A DNA stretch of 64,000 nucleotides from Streptomyces sp. NBC_00154 (GTDB lineage Bacteria > Actinomycetota > Actinomycetes > Streptomycetales > Streptomycetaceae). The DNA lies in contig NZ_JAPEMI010000001.1 in the NCBI RefSeq assembly GCF_026342835.1, positions 4,036,501-4,100,500 of the forward strand. The letters are read 5' to 3'. Shown in pieces: positions 18,484-25,945 of this stretch. Each line of letters opens with the position of its first letter. Positions within the stretch are counted from its first letter, which is position 1. A program made the translations under genes and the position numbers. Under the pieces are notes generated by a model. That model ran no database searches. It was not told where the DNA came from and saw nothing but the letters and a program-made list of their open reading frames with translations.

Positions 18484-18616
18484 CGGCGCCCCTCCTTCCG
18501 TATCCGGCGGATATTGCCGTGCTCTTCCGGGGGACAACCCCCGGACCTCCGGCCGGAGGTGGCCGTGATCGACGGAGTGGTCATCGGCGCCTCTCCCTCC
18601 GCATCCGGCGGATATT
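18461..18616. repeat. duplicated permease-gene junction, 55 bp, 101-bp period, with hairpin
   Basis: Bases 18461-18515 and 18562-18616 are about 87% identical. Each copy holds the last codons of a MalF-like gene, a ribosome site, and an ATGA-type start. The stretch between contains a perfect 8-bp hairpin at 18526-18545 (arms TCCGGGGG and CCCCCGGA, loop ACAA), which might set mRNA stability between the two genes. Confidence 0.75.
18480..18584 (-). CDS. 34-codon mini-ORF created by a local duplication between permease genes
   Basis: This ORF begins at ATG 18584, overlapping the stop of the MalF-like gene (ATGA), and ends TGA 18480-18482, overlapping the start of the MalG-like gene (ATGA). Its product starts MTTPSITATS, like the MalG-like start MTTPSTTAAA, and ends NIRRIRKEGRR, like the MalF-like end NIRRMRRERRR. 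A good ribosome site precedes it. The junction of the two genes has therefore been duplicated with a 101-bp period. It may be translated only as a coupling relay; no function is proposed. Confidence 0.5.
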   Translation of the reverse strand: MTTPSITATSGRRSGGCPPEEHGNIRRIRKEGRR

Positions 18617-19966
18617 GAAGATCATCACCGGGATCACCAGCAACAGCAGGAGTACGGCGATGGCGCTGCCGATCCCGAGGTCCGCATCCGTTCCGAACGA
18701 GGACCGGTACAGCTGGAGGGCCAGGACGTTCGCGTCGTCCTGGGAGGAGCCCGGGGCGATGATGAAGACCAGGTCGAAGATCTTCAGGACGTTGATCATC
18801 AGCGTGACCAGCACGACCGCGAGCACGGGCGCGAGCATCGGCACGGTGATCCGGCGGAACACCTGCCACTCGTTGGCACCGTCCACCCGGGCCGCCTCGA
18901 GGAGTTCACGCGGCAGGCCCGCGAGTCCGGCCGCGATCAGCACCATCGCGAAGCCCGCCCACATCCAGACGTAACTGCCGATGATCCCGGGCGTCACCAG
19001 GGTGGGGCCGAGCCAGTCGACCCCGTTGTACGGCTCCTTGAAGTTCGATGCGGGGAGCCGGAGCAGGGCGCCGTCGGCCGAGGCGGGCAGGGTGAACGTA
19101 CCGTCCGCGGCGGCCTTCGCCGAGGCGACCACCTTGCCGTTCTTGACCGCCTCGACCTCGAGCCCCTTGAGACCGAGCTCCTTGGTGTCGATGACATTGG
19201 GTTTGCCGCCACCGCCCTTGGTGAAGTCCAGCCATGCGGTACCGGCGACCTTCCCGGACGGCGCGGTGGCCGCCTTCGCCGGCTTCGCATCGGTCGGCAT
19301 CTTCGCGGGCGCCACACCGACCAGTGGCAACTGGACCGTTTCGCCGGCCCGTACCGGCACCTTGGTGACGAACGATCCGCCGCCGCCCGCCTTGAGCGGA
19401 TGGACGGGCAGCGGGTGCGCCTTCGGATAGCCGGCCGACTCGGCGAACGTGTCGTGCACACCCACCCATACGGCGTTGGCGACCCCACGCTCCGGGGCCT
19501 GGTCGTACACCAGCCGGAAGATGATGCCCGCGGCCAGCATCGAGATCGCCATCGGCATGAAGACGATTAGCTTGAACGCCGTACCCCAGCGGATCCGCTC
19601 GGTGAGCACCGCGAAGATCAGCCCGAGCGCGGTGGAGATCGTCGGCGCGAAGACGACCCAGATCGCGTTGTTCTTGACCGCTGTACGGATGGTGTCGTCC
19701 GTGAACAGCGCCTTGTAGTTGTCGACACCGGCGAAGCCCGTACCCGACTGGTCGAAGAACGACCGGTAGACGGAGTAGCCGATCGGATAGAGCACGAGCG
19801 CGCCGAGCAGCACCAGCGCGGGCAGCAGGAACGCCGTCGCGACGATCCTGCGGGTGCCGGTCACGCTCCTGCGGGGGCGCGGCTGCCCAGGGCGCCCGGA
19901 GCGCTCAGGGGGACGCTTGTCGGCGGGGGGCACCGCGTCGGCGCCCCCCGCTGTCGCTGTCGTCAT
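18581..19966 (-). CDS. sugar ABC transporter permease, MalF-like, with large extracytoplasmic insert
   Basis: This 461-residue inner-membrane subunit has three spans in residues 40-155, then an insert of about 155 polar residues (about 155-310), then three more spans. The EAA loop is ELLEAARVDGANEWQVFRRITVPML (about 355-380). The insert falls between spans 3 and 4, the place of the periplasmic P2 domain of E. coli MalF, which contacts the binding protein. Here it contains a beta-rich portion (GKVVASAKAAADGTFTLPA) resembling carboxypeptidase-regulatory-like folds. It probably contacts the lipoprotein encoded next door. The stop overlaps the mini-ORF start. Confidence 0.9.
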   Translation of the reverse strand: MTTATAGGADAVPPADKRPPERSGRPGQPRPRRSVTGTRRIVATAFLLPALVLLGALVLYPIGYSVYRSFFDQSGTGFAGVDNYKALFTDDTIRTAVKNNAIWVVFAPTISTALGLIFAVLTERIRWGTAFKLIVFMPMAISMLAAGIIFRLVYDQAPERGVANAVWVGVHDTFAESAGYPKAHPLPVHPLKAGGGGSFVTKVPVRAGETVQLPLVGVAPAKMPTDAKPAKAATAPSGKVAGTAWLDFTKGGGGKPNVIDTKELGLKGLEVEAVKNGKVVASAKAAADGTFTLPASADGALLRLPASNFKEPYNGVDWLGPTLVTPGIIGSYVWMWAGFAMVLIAAGLAGLPRELLEAARVDGANEWQVFRRITVPMLAPVLAVVLVTLMINVLKIFDLVFIIAPGSSQDDANVLALQLYRSSFGTDADLGIGSAIAVLLLLLVIPVMIFNIRRMRRERRR

Positions 19967-19970
19967 CCCG

Positions 19971-21329
19971 TCAGCTCTTGTACGCCTTGGCCGCGTCGGA
20001 CTCCAGTTTCGCCTGGGTCCCCGCGATGTCCTTCGGGTTCTTCAGGAAGTCCTGGAGGGTCTTCCACTCGCCCTTCCCGGGCGTCCCGCCGAACGACTGC
20101 GGGGCCTGGTCGGACATGTCGAACCGGACGGCGTCACCGGCGGCGATCAGCGCCTTCGCCATGGTGCGCTGCACCTCGTTCGGATACGCGGCGGTGTCCA
20201 AGGCCTTGTTCGGCGAGATGAACCCGCCCTGCTCGGCCCAGATCTTCGCCGCGTCCGTCGAGGCCAGCCAGGTCAGCAGGGCCTGGGCGCCCTTGCTGTC
20301 CTTCAGGGCCACCGCCGCGTCGCCGCCCGTCACCACGGGGGACTCGGCGCCGACCGCCGGGAACGGGAACACCTTGGCGTCCGTACCGATCTTCGCCTTG
20401 GTCTGCGCGATGTTGATACCCACGAAGTCGCCCTCGAAGACCATGGCGCCCTTGGGCTGGTCACCGCCGGTGAACGTCTGGGTGACCGAGGCCGGGAACT
20501 CCGTCTGCAGCGCACCGTCTGCGCCGCCCGCGATCAGGGACGGCTTGCCGAAGAGCTCGGCGAGCGTGGTCAGCGCGTCCTTGACGGACGGGTCGGTCCA
20601 CTTGATCTTGTGCTGGGCCAGCTGGTCGTACTTCTCCGGGCCCGCCTGGGAGAGGTAGATGTTCTCGAACCAGTCGGTGAGGGTCCAGCCGTCCGCCCCG
20701 CCGACCGAGACCGGGGTGACACCCGAGGCGGAGACCGTCTCGGCGGTCGCCATGAAGTCCTTCCAGGTCTTCGGCTCGCTCGCCCCCGCGTTCTCGAAGG
20801 CCTTGCTGTTGTACCAGATCAGGGACTTGTTGGCGGCCTTGAAGTAGACGCCGTACTGGGTGCCGTCCACCGCGCCGAGGTCCTGCCAGACCTTCGAGTA
20901 GTTCTTGTCCAGCTGGGCCTTGGCGTCGGCGCCCACCGGCTTGGCCCACTTCTTCTCCACGGCCTGCTTGATCGCGCCGACCTGCGGGATCATCGCAACG
21001 TCCGGCGGCTGACCGCCCGCGATCTTCGTACCGAGGAAGTTGACGATCGGGTCCTGCGCAGGGACGAAGGTGACCGTGGCGCCCGTGCGCTTCTCGAACT
21101 CCTTGAGAACCTTGACGAAGTTGGCCTGCTCGGGGCCGGTCCAGACCGCCGCGACCGAGATCTTCTCGCCGTCCAGCTTGGGCAGTGAGACACCCGAAGG
21201 CGTTTTCTCGGAGCTGCTGGAACCTCCGCCCGCCTTTCCCTTTCCGTCGTCACCGCAGCCGGTGAGGGCCAGTGCGCCGATGGCTGTGAACACCATGGCG
21301 GCCCTGCGAATCCGAAGCGTTGTGCGCAT
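19971..21329 (-). CDS. sugar ABC transporter substrate-binding lipoprotein
   Basis: This 452-residue extracellular binding protein (SBP family 1) is anchored by a lipobox, ALTGC, after a short signal peptide; the mature chain begins CGDDGKGKAGGGSSSS. It contains the usual VWTGPEQANFVKVLKEFEKRTG start and the hinge-region WTLTDWFENIYL. ATG 21329 follows AGGAGAG and fits the signal peptide; the frame stays open upstream but is not signal-like. It is the first gene of the importer operon on the minus strand. The sugar is not predictable; the absence of a nearby glycosidase removes the usual hint. Confidence 0.92.
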   Translation of the reverse strand: MRTTLRIRRAAMVFTAIGALALTGCGDDGKGKAGGGSSSSEKTPSGVSLPKLDGEKISVAAVWTGPEQANFVKVLKEFEKRTGATVTFVPAQDPIVNFLGTKIAGGQPPDVAMIPQVGAIKQAVEKKWAKPVGADAKAQLDKNYSKVWQDLGAVDGTQYGVYFKAANKSLIWYNSKAFENAGASEPKTWKDFMATAETVSASGVTPVSVGGADGWTLTDWFENIYLSQAGPEKYDQLAQHKIKWTDPSVKDALTTLAELFGKPSLIAGGADGALQTEFPASVTQTFTGGDQPKGAMVFEGDFVGINIAQTKAKIGTDAKVFPFPAVGAESPVVTGGDAAVALKDSKGAQALLTWLASTDAAKIWAEQGGFISPNKALDTAAYPNEVQRTMAKALIAAGDAVRFDMSDQAPQSFGGTPGKGEWKTLQDFLKNPKDIAGTQAKLESDAAKAYKS

Positions 21330-21390
21330 CCGTGCCCCGTCTCTCCTGTGCGCCTGCCTGTACGTGTGAGTGTCTGCTCGTGTGCGCACA

Positions 21391-21419
21391 GTCCTACGCC
21401 GGGTGCACGGGCGCCGCAA
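21391..21419 (-). promoter_or_regulatory. candidate promoter of the first sugar ABC operon
   Basis: On the minus strand TTGCGG (21419-21414) and TAGGAC (21396-21391) are 17 bases apart. They resemble the HrdB-type pattern and would start transcription about 55 bases before ATG 21329. A TTGACA further upstream (21437-21432) has no partner at a suitable distance. Confidence 0.35.
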
Positions 21420-21483
21420 TACCGCTTTCGGTGTCAACTTGTCGATCGTGATGGGCTCGTGACGTGAGGTCAGTCGTGTTCGG

Positions 21484-21520
21484 TCACCGGACGGGCCCGA
21501 TGTCCCAGCCCGTCCGGTGA
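21484..21520 (-). terminator. terminator after the FHA/FtsK-like gene
   Basis: TCACCGGACGGGC (21484-21496) and GCCCGTCCGGTGA (21508-21520) are perfect inverted copies, about 80 bases past the stop at 21598 on the minus strand. Confidence 0.7.
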
Positions 21521-21597
21521 TCCAGGACGAAATGACGAAATAGCGAAATACGCAAGGGCGGCCGGGGCGAGGATGCTTCGGCCGAGGTGACGGGACC

Positions 21598-24500
21598 TCA
21601 GGGGTGGTGGGCCACGAGCGGAGCTATTCGCTCGGCGTTCACCGAACGGGCCGCCCGCTCCAGCGCACTGGCCAGCAGCGCCAGGTCCGTCGGCCCGTTG
21701 CCCAGCTCGCGGACCGGGCGCCGGGTGGGCGGATCGCCCATCCGCTCCCACTCCAGCGGGACGACGGTGGGCCGCAGGGTCGCGGTACGCGGAATGCGGC
21801 CCGTCACCCGGCCACCCTGGAACGGCGTCACCCGCCCGTCCGGATGCCCCAGCCTCCCCCGGCCGGGCAGCGGGTCCTCCGGCGAGGGCGGCACGACGGG
21901 CGCGTCGAGCACCACCCGCAGCCGCGCCCCGTGGGCCAGTTCCGTGTCCTCGGTACGGTCGGCACGGGCGGATGTCGCGACCAGATGGACGCCCAGCCGG
22001 CCGCCGTCCCTCGCGACGGCCTCCAGGGCCCGGACGACCGAACCGGCAGCGGGCCGGCCCGGGCTGCCGAGGGCGGGTGCGACCAGCGCGTCGAAGTCGT
22101 CGACCAGGACGACGAGCCGGGGCAGCGGGGACGGGCCGGGATCCACGGACCGCGCGGAGGCGGGCCGCAACCGGAGCGTGCCGCTCGTCGCCGGGTCCAG
22201 ATCGCCGCGCTGCTCGGCGGTGCTCGGTGCTCGCTGGCCGACCATCCGCTGCGCCACCTCGTGCCGGACGTGCCAGTCGTCGAAGTCGAGCCGCCCGAGC
22301 AGCTCTGCCCGCCGCTTCAGTTCGCCGCCCAGGGCCTGGGCGAACTCACGCATCCTCAGTGGATCGGAGGCCGTCAAGTTCATGAACGCATGCGGGAGTT
22401 CGGTGCAGGGACGCAGACTCTCGCCGCGCTCGCCACCGGCGCCGTCGACGAGCAGGATGCCGAGCCGGTCGGGCCGCGCCGCGGCGGCGAGCGAGGCGGC
22501 GACGGCGCGCAGCAACTCGGTACGTCCGCTGCCGGCTGGGCCCTCGATGAGGAGATGGGGCCCTTCGTCCGCAAGATCGACACTGACCGCGCCCCGGGGC
22601 CCGGCGCCGAGAACGACGATGGGCCGGGCGGCGACTGCGGTCGCGTCGGGGGCCGGGGGAGTGCAAGCTGCAGCAGCCCTGACCGGGCTCGCGCCCTCGG
22701 TCACCCGAGCAGCAACCCGCGGAGCATCGCCGCCACGGGGCCCGCTCACCCGGCTTGCGGCACGCTCGGCGGGCTCGGTGCCAGGACCGGTCCGAGAACT
22801 GGAGGAGTCGCCAACCGCACGGTCGTGACGCTGCGCGCCGATCCGGGGGGTGGCGGGGTACGGGGTGCGCCCGGAGTCCGACGTGTCGGCGCGGGGGTAC
22901 GGGGTGCGGCCCGAACCTGAGGCATCCGCCCCCGGGTACGGCGTACGCCCCGAATCCGGGGTGCCCGCGCCCGAGTACAGGGTGCGTCCCGACCCGGTGC
23001 CCGACAGGCTGCCGTCGCCGCGAACCGACGCATGCCGTGGTGTGCCCGCGTGGGTGTCGTTGCTCGTGCCGGGGTACGGGGTGCGGCCGGAGCCGGACGT
23101 ATCGGTGCCCGGATACGGGGTGCGCCCCGACTCCGACGACTCGCCACCGGGGTACGGCGTACGCCCCGACCTGGATCCGTACACGTCATCCGCCGCCCGG
23201 GCACCGGTGGCACCCGCACCGGCCGGGCGCGAGGACTGCGACGGGACGCCCGGCCCGCCGTCGGCCGTGCGCTGCGCGCCCACACGGGGCCCCGCGCTGC
23301 CCGGGTACTCGGTGCGGCCCGAACCGTGGGTGCCGACGGGCGGCACCTCCATGCTGCCGAGCCCGTGCACCGTCGCCCCCGGCTGGTCGTCCGACGTCGA
23401 CGCCCAGCGGGCCATCAGCGAGGCCGGGGTGGCCCTGGCCAGGCCCAGCTCGTCCAGCAGGCGGGCGGACGGCGGGAGGGCCGCAGCCGTCCGGCGGCCC
23501 GGTGCCGTCGCCGAACCCTCCGCACGCAACGGGGCCAGCGCCCGACCGAACCGCTCCGCCCAGGCCGCCGACACCGCGTCCACCGCGGCCACCGTGCCGT
23601 GGCCCGCGGCCTGCCCGCCCGCCGTGCGCAGCAGCCGCAGTGCCGTCGCCACATCGCCGCTCAGTATCGCCACCGCCCCGCACTCGCGGAACGCGATCGA
23701 CGCGTGGCAGGCCGCCTCGTACGTCGCCGCGACCGGCGAGGTGGGCGACGCGGCCGGCGTCTCGGCCAGGCAGATCAGATGGATCCCGGCGGCCGCACCC
23801 GCGGCGGCCAGCCGGGCCGTGGTCTCGCGCAGCACCGCGGAACCGGGGTCGCCGTCGACGATCACCACGGTGTGCGGCCCCACGTACCGCCGGGCGGCCT
23901 CGGCGACCGTGCCCCGGTCGACGCTGGCCCAGCCGGTGCCGAGCGGCCCGTCGTCCAGCCGGCGCACCAGCTCCGTCGTACGGGCGATGGCCTGCTCCCG
24001 GTCGTACGCGAGCAGCAGCCGGCAGTCCTGGCCGTGCATCGGCCGCAGATGGGGGAGCCAGCCGAGCCACGCCCACTGACGCCTGCGCTCGTCCGCGTTG
24101 CGGGCGCGGTCGGTACTGATGAGCACGATCTCCAGGTCGGCCGGGGAGTGCAGCGCGGCGAGCTGCGCGACCGCAGAGCGGGCGAGTCCGGCCAGCCGCT
24201 CCCGTGGTCCGGCGAGCCCGAGCGAACCGGCCTCCCGCAGTCCCACGGTCACCGGTACTGCGGGCAGCTCGGCCCGGTCGGTGGTGCCCAGCCGGACCAC
24301 CAGCGCCTCCGGGTGCTCGGCGTCGCGCTCCCACAAACGGGGGCCCGGTCCGAGGGCGGTCAGCAGCACGGTCGCCGGATCGGGCCATGTCTCCCCGACC
24401 GACGAGCCCGACGGGCGCGAAGCCGTGACGGAGGACGGGGCGGACGGGCCCGGTCGGCCCACCGGCCGCGACTCGTCGGGCGCGGCCTCGTGCACCGGCT

Positions 24501-25434
24501 CGCCCTTGTTGCCCGCCAGCCTGCGGGCCCAGGCTCCTATCCCGCCGCGCCGGGGTGCCTCGTCGTCCGTGAACCGGCCGGCCGGCGCCCGCCCGCCCCG
24601 GTCACCGGCCTCGGCCGGTGCGCCGCTTCCGTACGCAAACGCGACGCCCTCGCCGGACCCGAGGCCGGGCGAGACACCCGCGCTGTACGCATGGCCGGAG
24701 CCGTACTCGCCCGACCCCGACCACGGCCCCGACTTCTCCGACTCCGAACCCTCCGGGAAGTTCCCGTCCTCGCCGACGCCGCCCGCTGCCCGCGCCACGC
24801 GCAGATGGCCCTCACCGTCCGGCGTCGTGGCCAGCGTCGGCGTACGCGCCCCAGAGGCCAGCCGCAGCGTCGATTCGCCGAGCCGCAGCAGCGCACCCGG
24901 CTTCAGCCGGACCGGGCGGTCGTGGACCTCCGCACCGTCCAGCGAGGTGCCGTTCGTGGAGCCCAGGTCGGTGACCGAGACCTGGCCGTCCTCGGAGACC
25001 GTCACCGCGCAGTGCAGCCGGGACACATCGGGGTCGTCGAGCGGGACGTCCGCGTCGGCGGAGCGGCCGATCCGGATCTGCCCGCCGTGCAGCAGATGGA
25101 CGCCGCCCGCGTCGGGGCCCGCCACCACATGGAGCTGAGCCGGTACGGCATCGTCCGCCGCTTCGTCCTCGCCCGGGACCTGGAGCGACAGCACCGCCCC
25201 GTCGACCAGGGGCGGCTCACCCAGCGCGCACCGCTGCGCGTCGAGCCGCTCGCGCCCGGCGAACAGCACCACCGCACCGCCGCCGAGCGAGCCGTCCGGC
25301 CCGGTGACGGCCGCAGCGAGGTTGGAGGCCACAGTGGCGAGCGCTGTCCCCGCAGGGGCGGTGACGAGCACGTCACAGGCGCGAGCCGGGGTCTGGCCGC
25401 TGGGCGGCGCGAGGACGGTCAGCCGGATCTGCAT
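21598..25434 (-). CDS. FHA-domain FtsK/SpoIIIE-like protein (EssC/EccC-like) with SGRTPYPG repeats
   Basis: This 1278-residue protein begins at ATG 25434 (MQIRLTVLAPP). In order it has a ubiquitin-like N-terminal segment, an FHA domain with the IRIGRSADADVPLDD...SRLHC and GSTNGT motifs (about 105-195), a disordered region, an EccC-like block (about 340-620), a repeat region with eight SGRT(P/E/L)Y motifs (about 700-860) and a C-terminal FtsK-like domain. In that domain the Walker A is EGPAGSGRTEL, with Arg in place of the catalytic Lys; the Walker B-like run is LVVLVDDFDAL. FHA domains bind phosphothreonine, and two Ser/Thr kinase genes lie divergently beside it. No WXG100 genes are adjacent, so a secretion role is unproven; a phospho-regulated scaffold is possible. 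Confidence 0.82.
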   Translation of the reverse strand: MQIRLTVLAPPSGQTPARACDVLVTAPAGTALATVASNLAAAVTGPDGSLGGGAVVLFAGRERLDAQRCALGEPPLVDGAVLSLQVPGEDEAADDAVPAQLHVVAGPDAGGVHLLHGGQIRIGRSADADVPLDDPDVSRLHCAVTVSEDGQVSVTDLGSTNGTSLDGAEVHDRPVRLKPGALLRLGESTLRLASGARTPTLATTPDGEGHLRVARAAGGVGEDGNFPEGSESEKSGPWSGSGEYGSGHAYSAGVSPGLGSGEGVAFAYGSGAPAEAGDRGGRAPAGRFTDDEAPRRGGIGAWARRLAGNKGEPVHEAAPDESRPVGRPGPSAPSSVTASRPSGSSVGETWPDPATVLLTALGPGPRLWERDAEHPEALVVRLGTTDRAELPAVPVTVGLREAGSLGLAGPRERLAGLARSAVAQLAALHSPADLEIVLISTDRARNADERRRQWAWLGWLPHLRPMHGQDCRLLLAYDREQAIARTTELVRRLDDGPLGTGWASVDRGTVAEAARRYVGPHTVVIVDGDPGSAVLRETTARLAAAGAAAGIHLICLAETPAASPTSPVAATYEAACHASIAFRECGAVAILSGDVATALRLLRTAGGQAAGHGTVAAVDAVSAAWAERFGRALAPLRAEGSATAPGRRTAAALPPSARLLDELGLARATPASLMARWASTSDDQPGATVHGLGSMEVPPVGTHGSGRTEYPGSAGPRVGAQRTADGGPGVPSQSSRPAGAGATGARAADDVYGSRSGRTPYPGGESSESGRTPYPGTDTSGSGRTPYPGTSNDTHAGTPRHASVRGDGSLSGTGSGRTLYSGAGTPDSGRTPYPGADASGSGRTPYPRADTSDSGRTPYPATPRIGAQRHDRAVGDSSSSRTGPGTEPAERAASRVSGPRGGDAPRVAARVTEGASPVRAAAACTPPAPDATAVAARPIVVLGAGPRGAVSVDLADEGPHLLIEGPAGSGRTELLRAVAASLAAAARPDRLGILLVDGAGGERGESLRPCTELPHAFMNLTASDPLRMREFAQALGGELKRRAELLGRLDFDDWHVRHEVAQRMVGQRAPSTAEQRGDLDPATSGTLRLRPASARSVDPGPSPLPRLVVLVDDFDALVAPALGSPGRPAAGSVVRALEAVARDGGRLGVHLVATSARADRTEDTELAHGARLRVVLDAPVVPPSPEDPLPGRGRLGHPDGRVTPFQGGRVTGRIPRTATLRPTVVPLEWERMGDPPTRRPVRELGNGPTDLALLASALERAARSVNAERIAPLVAHHP
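22850..23330 (-). repeat. coding repeats for SGRTPYPG motifs
   Basis: Eight copies of a motif with consensus Ser-Gly-Arg-Thr-Pro-Tyr-Pro-Gly occur within about 160 residues of the FHA/FtsK-like protein, separated by Ser/Asp/Thr-rich spacers of 4 to 50 residues. The nucleotide copies are diverged, so the motif appears to be held at protein level. Confidence 0.8.
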
Positions 25435-25945
25435 CGCCGTCAGCGGTCCCTTCTGCGCGGGGTGCCCGGCAGGGGAAACGCCCTGTGATTCCCCCCACCC
25501 GGCACGGACGCGTCGTCCGGTACAGGTCGTCACGTACCGCGAGGCTCCCGCCCCCACAGTTCCGTGCTGGAGGCATCCTCGCACCTGCCACTGACAACAC
25601 GCCCGGGGGCCACCTGGAATTGATCTTGGAGCGTCGGCTGTGGTCCCAAAAGTGCCTGCTTGGGGCGTTCCGGGGAGCTGCGCACGGGAACCGGACGGCT
25701 GCCCGGGGCCGGCCATGGGCACGTTTGTGCGGCAACTCCGCGGCAACCATCCGTCCGGCGTGCGCGTCTTCCTGCGGACACGACGAATCACACGTTCCGG
25801 ACACGACGGCTCACTCACCGTTCACGACCGGAGAACGACCGACCGGTGTCCCGTTCGAAGGCCACGAAGCGGCACTAGAGTGGGCCGGAACTCCCGGGCG
25901 GCCCCGGGGGACCGCAAGCACCACGATCAGCAGGGAGCGCATGAC
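25435..25945. promoter_or_regulatory. divergent promoter region between FHA/FtsK-like gene and pkaA
   Basis: These 511 bases have reading frames but no domain-like product. TAGAGT at 25876-25881 is an exact match to the TAGRRT -10 pattern and lies 64 bases before the pkaA GTG; its -35 (around 25853) is weak. The minus-strand promoter was not identified. The long spacing leaves room for operators. Confidence 0.4.

Noticed and set aside
23032..25488. Long plus-strand frame opposite the FHA/FtsK-like gene
   Set aside because: The minus strand carries the FHA and FtsK motifs; the plus-strand product is Arg/Pro-rich without any domain.
25640..25945. N-terminal extension of PkaA by about 100 residues
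   Set aside because: The extension is Arg-rich and disordered, lies in the divergent promoter region, and a GTG with a proper ribosome site sits right before the kinase fold.
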